Source: Mesostigma viride (taxonomy: Eukaryota; Streptophyta; Mesostigmatophyceae; Mesostigmatales; Mesostigmataceae). Taken from it: 63,348 bases of DNA. Shown piece by piece: positions 43,967 through 54,586 of the stretch. The number at the start of each line of letters is the position of its first letter. The first letter of the stretch is position 1. Made by a program: the position numbers and the translations under genes. The notes beneath the pieces are model-generated. The model did not search any database. It saw only the letters and a program-made list of their open reading frames with translations, and was not told the origin of the DNA. The DNA lies in the NCBI GenBank assembly GCA_009746045.1, contig RPFO01000348.1:865401-928748 (forward strand), given 5' to 3'.

Positions 43967-46900
43967 CTAGCTGGCCGCCGTCTCCTTATCAGCAGCAGCA
44001 GCGGCGGCGGCGGCGGCGGCCGCAGCCGAGGCTGCTGCAGCCTTGGCGTCCTGCTTGGCCATGCGCGTCATCTTCTTGAGGATCTCCCGCAGCTCTTTGA
44101 CGTCGCCCTCTTGCTCCCGCTGCAGACGGGACCAGCGGCCAGAAACAAGAAGGGAGACAGCGCGGGGCGGGACAACAAGGCAAGGGCAAGCGGGGAGGGG
44201 CAAAGAGGGAACCGCGCAGCCACACATGCGACCATTTGAGTGGGCCGTAGGATGCAAGGAGCTATGGCTTAAAGATACAGCACTGGGGAAGGGGGCACCA
44301 TGTTTTGTACCGTTTACTTCACAACACAAGCCCAGGCCTCAATCTAACAAACAGGAATGTGTGCAAGACTTCCATTGGTGTATAATTTGTTTTGGTAAAC
44401 TACCAGCAGCCCCCCCATGGAGCATACAAACAAGTACGAGTACAAGTAGAAAGCACGTACCAGCATGTCGGCGATCATGGCAATGTCAAACTGAGGGAAC
44501 TGCTCCGCCAGCTTTAACGCATCCGGGTGAGGGCCAGCCGGCGCTGCAAGAGCTGCAACGGTCGCTGGCCCCTTGGCCACCGCTGGTGTGGACGCGGCTG
44601 GCTCCGCGCTGCCATTAGCGCCAGTTTTTCTGCTGGCTGCTGCTGCCTTGGCGTCACCCAATGCAGAGCCATTCGCCGCCTTGGCTTTCTTGGACGCCCC
44701 CGGCTTGGCCTTGCTGGACCCACCGTCATCATTGCCATCATCTGACTGGCATCCGTCACCCGAGTCCTCGACCACGTCCTCTGCTGTGGGTGCATTCTTG
44801 CGCTTGCCCGGCGTGGACGACCTCTTCGGATTGATGTAGGCCGATTTGCCCTTTGACTGGCCTGCTGATTTGCCTTCTGACTTGACAGGTGAAGCCTCTT
44901 CATCGGCCTCTTCCTCGTTCTCTTGCTCCTCCTCCGCCTCCCCGTCCTCCTCCCCTTCCTCCTCCTTCTCCCCTGCCCCACTTCCGCTGGCCTCCTCCTT
45001 CTTCTGGTCCTCGATCTTCTTTTGGATGTCGGCGATGAGACCGAGCATCTCGTTGTTCACCTGGCAAGGTTAACACGTGAACGTGGCAGGTGGGGGGAAA
45101 GGACCATCCGCCAGTCAGGATTGGTGAGCTTGGAGCCGCAAAGGGATGCAGGGCTCATCGGTAGGGCTGCCCGCGCGAATGTCCACCGATGGTTTATCAA
45201 CACTTCCCACATGTTGTTTGGTTCAACCATCATGGCTAGACTTGATACTCAGCCAGTGCAGCAAAAAGACCTGTGGTATGAACAGAGCAGGCTTAAGCTT
45301 GAAAGTTCCACACTTGGAAGTTCCACACAGTTATTGAAGGCCCGCTGAGGACCCACTCTCGAGTGGCTGCCAGTTCCGATGAGAATACTGGATAATGACA
45401 AATGATGTTATCGATATGATGAATGATGTGAGGTTAAGAACTGTTGTTAAAGGTGGCCTAATCATAAAGGAGCTGGCTGCAAATCGCGAGAAAGTAAGTG
45501 CCACCAGTCCCCTCACCCCACTCGTGCCACCTGTCCACTCACCTCACTCGTGCCACCTGTCCACTCACCTCACTCGTGCCACCTGTCCACTCACCGCGGG
45601 GTTCTGGAGAAACTCAGAGATGTCGGCCGGGCAGCGGGGGCAGCGCTTCTCCACCTTCTGCACGCGCAGGCTGCGGCCGCACCCACGCTCCCGCGTGTCA
45701 GCGACGCCCTGTCACCCATCACATGGGTAAGGGGCATAGGCGTTTGGTGGTGGGGCACATGGCACGATATACAGGAGATATGCAGGGGGACAGGCATGCA
45801 GGGTTAGCCACCAGTATGGGTTCTAAACAACAAGCTTTTAGGCAGGGAGGCTGCCCAAAGAGACGTGCATGCGAAGGCGGGCAAAGCAAACACGCCGGTC
45901 CCAGCCGGCAGACAAGCAAAGACGCGGGACCCAAACGCGCATTCCTTTTACATTCTGCAAAGCTGCAACGTTCTCGATCACTTGGCAGTATCGCAGTCGC
46001 GACCCATCTTTGTCTCCATTATTTAATAATGTGGTGAGGAGCGGCTTGTAGAGAGATGTCGTGGGAGGTTTTGCGCGCGCCAGCCGTACGACTTTGTTTG
46101 CGTTTGTCAGAAGGGGGGTGGAGTGTGAAAGTCGTGGCTAGGCATCAAGCCTGGATGAACCTTATCCCACATCACCGCTACCTCCCATTCCCATGGCCCC
46201 TGGCACCATTAGGGGGGAGCAGTGCACGCGGTGCCTCACCTGGAACTGCATGGTGAGGCAGGGCTGGCAGAAACTGTGGCCACACGGCGTGCTGACCGGG
46301 TTGGTGAGTGTCTTCTTGCAGAGAGGGCACGAGAACTCTGCGTGGGGGGGGGGGGGGGGCAGCACAAAGAAACATGCAAAGGAAGCAACGCAGGGTCAGG
46401 AAACCCAAATTAGTAGTACTACGGCAAGGGAAGACATTCATGCAGAGGGGCCTTCCATGCTACTATCACGAAGGAAGGCCATGATGCATGGTGACCCAAG
46501 CTGAGTGGGTACAGTACACATGCTAACGCACTTGCCACAAGCTAAGTTGATAGGACATGCTCTTTGCATGTCCATGGTGGCATACAACAGCTACCGTAGA
46601 GAGGTTGCCTTGTGAAACTGTAGGGTTAGACACCGGGGTATACGTGAGCTACACAGGGGTTGGAAGCTCTGCCAACACGCCAGGCTTGGCTGAGCTAAAC
46701 CCAAAGGCACGGAGAGGCGGATGCTGCTCGCCGTCACAGGTGGGACGCTCTTCCCTGTCACGCTCACCCTTGAGCAGTTTCTGCTGCAGCGACACAACGG
46801 CACGCTTCTTGCTCACGCCACCACCACCGCCGCCGCCGTTGTCCCTGCTCACGGGAGGAGCGCGCGTCCAGCCCCACTTGCCCTCGGCCTCCTGTGGTGG

Positions 46901-49900
46901 ATGGGTGGCGTGTGGGTGGGTGGCGTGTGGGTGGGTGGCAAGTGGATGGGTGGCGTGTGGATGGGTGGCAAGTGGGTGGGTGGCGTGTGGATGGGTGGCG
47001 TGTGGGTGGGTGGCGTGGATGGGTGGCGTGTGGATGGGTGGCGTGTGGGTGGGTGGCAAGTGGATGGGTGGCGTGTGGATGGGTGGCAAGTGGGTGGGTG
47101 GCGTGTGGATGGGTGGCGTGTGGATGGGTGGCGTGGATGGGTGGCGTGGATGGGTGGCGTGGCGTGGATGGGTGGCGTGTGGATGGGTGGCATGGATGGG
47201 TGGCGTGGATGGGTGGTGTGGATGGGTGGCGTGGATGGGTGGTGTGGATGGGTGGCGTGTGGATGGGTGGCGTGGATGGGGATGAACACAGGGCCACCGT
47301 GCATGTGGCAGGGAAACGGTGTGGGCAGGTAGTGGTGAGGGATGGCCGGCAGACAAAAGAGGAGAGAAGCCGTCTAGTCCATTCTAAGAGCATGGGGGCC
47401 CCTCAGCAGAAATACGGAGAAAAAACTTTTTTCTACTGAAGGGCCTTGCAGGAGACAGAGGTTTGGCCCAACAGGCAGACACATCCTATTTCACGTTGTA
47501 CGGTTCAGGGTTAGGAACGCAGGGTTCGGGGGGAAAGGGGCAACGGGGTAGAATTCAGCTTTAGAGCAGTTTAGTTCGACGCGCATCACTTACGCTGAAG
47601 TCCCACGCCGGCGGCCCCTTGCGCTCGGTGTAGTCCTTGACCTTGTCCAGGTTCTTCAGCTCTGACACCACGGGCGAGGGGCGCGGGCGGTCGCCCAACT
47701 CCTCACTGCGGGAACATGGGACAGGACACACGGGTCATCCCCCATGAGTGTGAGCGAGGCAACATGACCAAGCATGTCGTTGCGTTTGGGCAGGCCAGCG
47801 GCCACCGTCACTGTGCGACCATGGAACGCTGGGCATCCTCCCCAACAAGTGCAGGCTGTGCAAGTTGAGGAACGCTGCCATTGCTCCTGTGGCTGAATGC
47901 TGCCATGGCACGCGGAGTCTGGGACATGCCCCGGATGCGCGTGCCATACGTTTGTCTGCCTGAGGAACTTTCCACAAGATCGCACCACCTTCCACGTGCC
48001 AAATAGACCGTGGAAATGGTGGAAATGGTGGATAGGATATGGCGGGTATACTAAACTTTTCAAAGCTAGTTAGTGAACAACCATATGCAGACCTGCATTT
48101 TCTTTGTTGCTCCTAAAATGTTTTATCAAGGGTCTGCCAAAAAGATGGCCCAACATAAGGAGCCTTCTCCAGCTTCTCGGTCATGCACAGCAGAATTAAG
48201 GAGCAGGGGGGCGATGCCACCGCCCTGAGGTGCTAGATATCAACTTATGTACGTTATATCCTGTTCCCGCCCGCCCCCCCCCCCCTCACCTGCTCCATGG
48301 CGCGGGCTCATTGTCGCAGCGCACAAACAGGTAGCGGCACATGAGCTTGCCCTGCGGATGGGGACCAAGGTCAGGAAAGTGGGGTGCCGAACAGAAAATG
48401 CAGGGCAGGAAGTAAGAATAGCACTTGGTCAAGCGTGAAAAAGGCGCTGCAGACAAACATCGGTGGAGCATACCCTGCCAAGCAGCACTCAAGGGTTGTG
48501 AAGGGCAGCACCCCTGAATGGTTGTGTTACATAGTGACAGGCAGGTGCGCAGCCACACACTGGCCATGCTCCATCGCCATGTGCAGGACAGCTTCGGCCA
48601 TTCCTGGTAGAACGTGGGGTGGGCAGCATAGTGTGTGAGAGTTAGATGGAGGCACCGCGAAGAAATAAGGCGCTGCGCGGCTGCCAGCACCTATCTGGAA
48701 GCGAGGGGCTCAGTTAAACGCCAACTGGTTTCGTGGCATCTCCACTCTTATCGTGTTCACGCCCTGATCTCGTGCCCACACCCCGAGCTCGTGTCCACAC
48801 CCTGAGCTCGTGCTTCAGTGCCCCAGGATTCGACGCTGTGACCGCCACACAGTGGACTGCGAACAGTGCTTAGTGCGGTCAAGGAACCAGCGCTGCCCGC
48901 CTCACACTCACACAAGCAAGGAAACCGTGATGTTCTTACAAGTGGGGACCGTGTGCCTGGGTGATGGGTGCCCACTTTGCACGTGCTAGAGCTACTAGCC
49001 CCGCCGCTTCCTGCGCCCGCATTACCTGCGCGCCTGGCTTCCTCCAGCACTTCTCGATGCGGTAGATGCCGTCGTACCGCACGCCTTGCTCGGGCGCATA
49101 TGCAGACCGCTTCTCCTTGTGGCTCCTGCAGCATGGGACAGAGGGGGAGGGAGGGGTGGCTGGTTAGCGAGCTAATTAGCCGCTTTTCCATGGGGCTCCT
49201 GCATCTATGCGATCGAGGGGAGGGGAGGGGTGGCTGGTTAACAAGCTGATAAGCTGCTGCTCCATGTGGCTCCTGCGCACACGGTAGGAAGGGGAGGGAG
49301 GGAGAGGGAGAGGGAGAGGGCGAGAGCGAGTGCTTATGCCGAGAGGCCAGAGGCGCACGAGTATACAGTATACACCAATATACCATCCGCCCACTCTATT
49401 GACACGGTGCATGTCAATACACTGCAGGTTGAAGGGGCACGTTTACATGGACGGAGCGAAGCCTGCTGCACACTGTGGCTGTGATGGCAAGCAGCTTGTA
49501 CACACGTGCAGGCGTGCAATAGTTCCTTTGACAGCCCGCGGATAAGCAGCTGGTCTTGTGCCCCTGGCTTTGTGCCCCGGATAAGCAGACGAGGAGATCT
49601 CAGGGAGGCAGATCAGCCGCACGATGAGGCGGCATGCTGCTGGGGTACCTGCCGTGCTGGGCATGAAGGAAGAAGGGCATAGACAAGCTTGCAGGGGAAC
49701 CACCCAAAGCACGGATGAACACGGGATGCAGCAGCAGAAAGACGCGCTCGCTCTATCCCCAAGTAATACACAGGGACCCCCAATCTTCTTATCAAGTCGT
49801 TACACGAGAGCCCATTCATGACGTGCAACCTCCCTTTTTAAAAAGGAAAACACTACAATTGCTTTTGGCGAGGAAGCATGTGAAGCGAATCATGACGTAT

Positions 49901-52900
49901 GTGGCTAGAGGGGGTTGGATTGGGAAAAAGTTTACTTGACGAGGGGAGGTGTGCTTGCCTGACGACGCGCACGGGCCAGCCGTGGATGCAGCTCAGCTTG
50001 AGTGCCTTGTTCATGATGGTGAAGGTCTGGTCAAACGATTGCTCTTTGTTGGTGCGCTTGTTGCCACTCAGGTCGCGCCCGCCACTGTCCGGCAAACGTC
50101 ACGGCACGCGCGACAAGGCACAGGTTCGACACGGGTGCGGTGGGGTGAGGTGGGGTCAGGTGGGGTGGGGTCAGGTGGGGTGGGGTGAGGTGGGGTGGGG
50201 TGGGGTGGGGTGGGGTGGGGTGGGGTGGGGTGGGGTGGGGTGGGGTGGGGTGGGGTGGGGTGGGGTGGGGTGGGGTGGGTGGGGTGGGGTGGGGTGGGGT
50301 GGGGTGGGGTGGGGTGGGGTGGGGGGGTGGGGTGGGGTGGGGTGGGTGGGGTGGGGTGGGTGGGGTGGGGTGGGGTGGGGTGGGGTGGGGTGGGGTGGGG
50401 TGGGTGGGGTGGGGTGGGGTGGGGTGGGGTGGGGTGGGGTGGGGTGGGGTGGGGTGGGGTGGGGTGGGGTGGGGTGGGGTGGGGTGGGGTGGGGTGGGGT
50501 GGGGTGGGGTGGGGTGGGGTGGGGTGGGGTGGGGTGGGGTGGGGTGGGGTGGGGTGGGGTGAGATGGGCTAGCAATAGGCAGGGCAAGGCCACGTAGGAG
50601 ATTGCGAAGACTGCTGGGTGCTCCCCCTTATCCGCACCCGTGCAGCATCACAACATGCATGGTTCATCTGGGCATTTGCATGCATGCTCCGCGGCACCCA
50701 CTGGCCTCTGTAGTGATGCAGCAGTCTTTACAACAACCACTAGTCACTAAAGCAGCCAGTGTTATCTATAACCCCGAATGCCCATGTACAGGAACCAGTG
50801 GCCACTGTCGTGATTACCTTACCCCTCATGTAAGCGAACCAGCACAAACTTATTGTAAGTTTCAATGTTCACTATAGCGTACACCCACCTGCCGGTGTAC
50901 AGGAACCAGTCACCGTTGTCCTCGTCGTCCTCATACCCTCCGGAGAGCGCGACCGATTGCGCCCCGACATCGCTCTGGCCGGCGATACCTGCCACGTGCG
51001 GCCGGTGCGCGCCCCACTGGCGGCACTCGAGCCGGTCCTCCCAGCTCTCCCCCACCAGCACGCCCAGGCCTCTCTCCGGGTCCGCCTCTGGCCCAATCGG
51101 TCCGAAATGGTCCGACGTTACAGTGACCATGATGCGGCCCGATGCCGCATTGGCTTTCCCGGCGCGGACAGCACGGTCGGTCGTGAAGGCCTTCTCGGGG
51201 CGCGCCGCGTTGGCCATTGCAGCGAGCTGGGCGTTTGCGGTGGCCGAGGACCGGACGCGCTCGCCCATCTTTGCTAACTTGATGGCGGCGACGAGGGCCG
51301 TGTTGATGCGCAGCTGGTCGCTCGCGTAGCGTTTGGGGATGGGCGCACGGCACTTTGGGCACTGGACTTTGCCTTGGGCCGCCCACTTCTGGATGCACTT
51401 CATGCAGTTGTTGTGGCCGCAGGGCGTCTGGCCAGGGGGGGGAAGGGTAGGGAGGGCGCGGGGCGCAAGAGCGCGGTGCAAGCGCAGCAGCGTGTGGGGG
51501 AAAGTCCTCATAGCAAACATTTGTCAAATCAAATGATACATGATTAGGTAATGATCATTCTTTAATTTTCTGCCTCTCATGTATCCTGTTAGGGTGGGTA
51601 GGGGCAAGGGCACCGTGTGGGAGGCAGGGGCACAGGGCACAGGGCAACATTGTGAGCCAAAGGCCTGACCTACAGGAGTATGGGCAAGAAAAGCACGGAC
51701 TAAGGCACCAAAAGGATCTTTATTTGGGACCTGGGTAACCGGGGGGGGGGGGGGGGGGGAAGGTAGGGCTCGGGGAGAGGAGGGAGCCCTGGCGCAGACA
51801 GATATACTTCAAACCATTTTCAGAGTGGACGTTGAAAGCAGCAGTATTAGGTGCGATTTATTGATGTTTCATAATGCCTAGTGCTTCTTGTCATGATTTT
51901 GTGGCGTTCTAGTTGCTTCAGTCGTTGTCGTTGTTTTTATTCCTGTTGTTACACCACCATCTTGCTCCTTGTCCCACCACTTGTTGCAGCAACTTCTTGC
52001 TCCTTGTCCCACCCCTTGCTGCCGACAACGCACCGTCACCGGCCGCTCGCACATGCTCAGGCAGATGTTGCACTTGAGGTTCTCATCAATGATGGCCAGG
52101 GTGGACCCCGCTGCAGGCTCTGCACTCTTCTCCCCCGCCCCCTTGGCCGCCACCTTGCCCTTGGCAGCTGTCGCTGCCGCACCCTCTCCTGCAGTGCCCC
52201 CAGCACTGGATGTGCTGTCATCCGCACCGCTCTTCCGCTTGCCTTTGCCCTTGGCAGCAGGGGCAGACGCGGCGGCGCTCGATGCGGCGCCCGCTTGACC
52301 CGACATGAGCTTCTGCCTCTTCTGGGCCTTGGCTTGGTCAGATAGGGTGGGGTCATTCTGCGTGGTGCCAGAAGCCAGAATGACATGGTTCAGCATTATT
52401 GAGCAGTATGGCTCAGCATTGAGCAGTATGATGCAGGATGCACACACAGGCACAGCAAGCGCTAAACTTTCTTCTTTTCTTTCCCCCCTTCTCTTCATCA
52501 TGCATAAATGCCCTTCATGTGATTTCTGTGGGAACTTGTAAGCAAAAGGGTGACCAGCCACGCACGCGTGCCAGAGTGAGATGGCTGAGCAGAATACTCA
52601 CAGTCCTGATGCGCAGAGCGCGGAACTTTTGGAAGTCGCACTACATAGAGGCTATCTGAGGATTGAAAACAGTGCGCCTAGATGCATTTCCAAACATGGC
52701 AAGGCCCTGCGCACGAGGGCACTCTAGCTCGACAGGATGGTGGGGAAGGCATCGAGAGGATGGGTAGCAACAAACAAAAAGAAGCTAGGATGGAAAAAAA
52801 AGCTACAAACAAAGGAAGGCAGCCGTCTCTTAGGCAACTTGTTAACAGGCAACAACCTCTCAAGACACCATCTTCTCATCGCAGGGGTAGTGCTTGCCGG

Positions 52901-53795
52901 CAGACAAGGGGGGACCCCGTATAGAAGAGAGGGTAGCAACCAGGGGTGGCAATGTCCAGGTTCGATACAAGGGGTAACTTGTACTGAAATTGTAGGTTGT
53001 AGTGGTAACGCGGGGGAGAGAATAGCTGGTACTGGTACTCTTTGGAGTTACACACATGTACACGACTGCAGAAGCATAAGCATGACTCAAGTGGAACAAG
53101 AATGATGCACACAGCGCAGGTATGTGCTGCCTTTCTGTGCATATCACACAACACAGGGGATAGGAGAAGCCGAGAACTTATCAAACCTAAAGGCATCACG
53201 ACGGGATACCAACACGCGGGCAGCGCAGGCAGCGTCAGCATTCCGAATGGTGCCGGGAAAGTTTGGCCCTGCCCTATCAAGCGGGGATCGCCACATGGTT
53301 GGGAGCGTTCAACCAGCGTCGTGTTATAGCGCACGCAGAGCATGACGATGAAGCGCACACGCACATTGATCGCTTTGATCTCCTCCAGTAATGCTCGTTG
53401 TGCCTGGGCAGCGCTGTCCTCTTCGCGCGGTGGCACAGGCGCGCTCGCTGCCGGCGCATTGGTTGGTGGCGGGTCGGAAGGGCTGCAGTCTGGACACGAC
53501 CATTTGACTTGTTCAAGTGCGTCCTGTGCATGGCACATGGCATGGTATGAAATGCGCACCTCCAGTATCAGTTCAACGAAATTCTGCCAAGGCAAACCTA
53601 AAAGTAGAATCGTAGGCTTCCCAACCACAGGGTGTCTCCTATGCTAGGTCGACGTACCTGCGGAAACGGTCGTCGAAGGCAGGCAATGTGCCAAGGACTC
53701 GCGCACACCGAGCACCACCCGACGTCTTTTTCTTCTGGTCGCACTTTACACACCATGCACGTGGCGGAGACGTTGTCAACCGGCAGGTCCGCCAT
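43967..53795 (-). CDS. VIM/ORTH/UHRF-like E3 ubiquitin ligase (PHD-RING-SRA-RING)
   Basis: Nuclear hemimethylated-DNA reader and E3 ligase needed in plants to maintain CG methylation. Exons in order: 53795-53658, 53523-53365, 52640-52602 (tentative), 52357-52034, 51427-50889, 50084-49959, 49125-49026, 48351-48290, 47705-47594, 46891-46768, 46337-46240, 45708-45595, 45060-44461, 44119-43967; all phases agree. Domains: PHD (CMVC, GWCSVC, WHIAC, WSCPDC), RING1 ([17 protein letters not shown]), SRA ([44 protein letters not shown], the base-flipping finger [35 protein letters not shown]), RING2 ([17 protein letters not shown]). No ubiquitin-like or tandem Tudor domain, as in plant VIM and unlike animal UHRF1. 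About 895 aa against ~645 in Arabidopsis VIM1. The excess is an acidic/lysine-rich 200-aa exon after RING2, an Ala/Lys linker before RING1 and a poly-Ala C-terminus. The second Met is taken as start. Confidence 0.95.
45505..45597 (-). repeat. 26-bp array repeating the donor of a VIM exon (3 copies)
   Basis: Plus-strand ccactcacctcactcgtgcc recurs from the donor of the exon ending at 45595. Each copy contains GTGAGTGG on the transcript. Little exon sequence is included. The rest of the intron (45061-45500) and of the next one (45709-46239) hold nothing recognised. Confidence 0.7.
46895..47282. repeat. 15-bp-type minisatellite GGATGGGTGGCGTGT
   Basis: About 27 units of GGATGGGTGGC followed by GTGT, AAGT or nothing. 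It starts at the acceptor of the exon beginning at 46891, so on the transcript it is a CCACCCATCC-rich 3' splice-site tract. Confidence 0.95.
47710..48285. other. VIM intron, no recognised feature
   Basis: Between the exons at 48351-48290 and 47705-47594. No repeats or gene-like frames supported. Confidence 0.6.
48352..49025. other. VIM intron, no recognised feature
   Basis: Intron inside the SRA coding region. It contains two short degenerate repeats (cctgagctcgtg/cccgagctcgtg near 48780-48810) only. Confidence 0.6.
49126..49958 (-). other. GC-AG intron inside the SRA coding region
   Basis: The exon ends GTCGTCAG at 49959 and is followed by GCAAGC rather than GT. Joining here to AGCCACAAGGAG at 49125 restores the conserved [16 protein letters not shown] segment in frame. 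The intron contains an imperfect duplication (ggggaggggtggctggtta at about 49150 and 49220). Confidence 0.8.
50120..50566. repeat. (GGGGT)n pentanucleotide satellite
   Basis: About 440 bp of almost pure GGGGT, plus strand, just upstream (in the gene's sense) of the exon starting at 50084. It is a strong G-quadruplex candidate on the template strand. Confidence 0.97.
50765..50930 (-). repeat. Copy of a VIM exon end in the following intron
   Basis: gtacaggaaccagtggccac at 50787-50806 repeats gtacaggaaccagtcaccgt of the exon end (50896 on). About 50 bp are similar; the donor is altered in the copy. Confidence 0.7.
51428..52033. other. VIM intron with poly-G run
   Basis: Separates the two halves of RING1 (after PVT and before TPCGHNNC). 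Contains a run of about 19 G at 51740-51760 and otherwise nothing recognised. Confidence 0.7.
52602..52640 (-). CDS. Tentative 39-nt microexon of the VIM-like gene
   Basis: [13 protein letters not shown], flanked by acceptor CTATGTAG and donor GTGAGT, phase 0 on both sides. It would join the PHD exon (EEIKAIN) to [16 protein letters not shown] better polypyrimidine acceptor 14 bases upstream would bring a stop in this frame. The protein reads well with or without it. Confidence 0.4.
52641..53364. other. VIM intron, no recognised feature
   Basis: Between the PHD exon and the tentative microexon. No repeats or gene-like frames that I can support. Confidence 0.5.
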
Positions 53796-54586
53796 CGTCA
53801 AGAAAGTAAGCAAACGCCACACACGGCTACAGGCGAAGTAGGCCGAAGCTTACTTGACGCCCGAGGATAAGACAACTATAATTTGTTGAATGGGCTACGG
53901 GAGGGCATCGTCCAGTCTTTCATCTTTACTGCATTGTCGACTGAGAGGTCGTAGCTGCCATAGCTTACCTGCTCATGCGCTCTAACCTTGTCTTGCGTTT
54001 CTAGGTCTTATTGAGACCTGGGGAAACGCCTGCAGTGAGTGCAGTCCTCCTGCACGGCTGGCCCCGACGAGTTGCTACAGGGTACGTTTGGTCTGTATGG
54101 CGTCTCCCGCGTCAAATCTTGGCGCCAAAAGTCCAATATCGGCAGCGGCACCGCGCCACAGGGGCTGTGCGCAATGCCCCGCGCCGCGCCTGTCCGTGGG
54201 TCTCTCGCTTCCCGCCAGAAGCCCGCCAAAAAAACGACTTTCAAACGCGGGCCCTGGCTGTCGGCACTGCTTGCTGCGGTCGCGATAATTAACATAGCAC
54301 CGACATTGGTGTGTTTCATGGTGTGCCTACTGTGGCACCTTCAGTAGCCATGCCCGCGCCTGCAGAACGTTGGTTATGAGGGAATGTGGGGCTCGTTTTT
54401 CATAGACAGGAAATTGCTAAGCCATTTCCCAACAAAAAAACAGTCGCGTTGTGAGTAACCTTGTGGTTGCCATAAGAGTACCATCTACGAGACGTTGGCC
54501 TGCGGGCACGACTGGTGCCGCCCGTGCATCATTAGCATTAGGATTAGACTATAAGCAAAGCGAGGCCAACTCTGGGTATATTCGCC
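53796..54586. promoter_or_regulatory. Divergent intergenic spacer between VIM-like gene and importin
   Basis: 790 bp between two head-to-head starts, expected to hold both promoters. No TATA box is evident. A RING-like coding scrap lies at 54490-54551. Confidence 0.55.
54490..54551 (+). pseudogene. RING-finger-like fragment upstream of the importin gene
   Basis: The frame ETLACGHDWCRPCIISIRIRL ends with TAA. CGHxxCxxC is the centre of a C3HC4 RING finger. No other RING half is visible nearby, so it is either a relic or chance. Confidence 0.25.

Noticed and set aside
46649-47439. His-Pro-Ser-Thr or Gly-Trp repeat proteins
   Set aside because: Readings of the GGATGGGTGGC minisatellite in a VIM intron.
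50120-50566. Telomere-like (GGGGT)n
   Set aside because: Internal to a gene, unit differs from known algal telomere repeats (TTTAGGG and variants), and coding exons lie on both sides.
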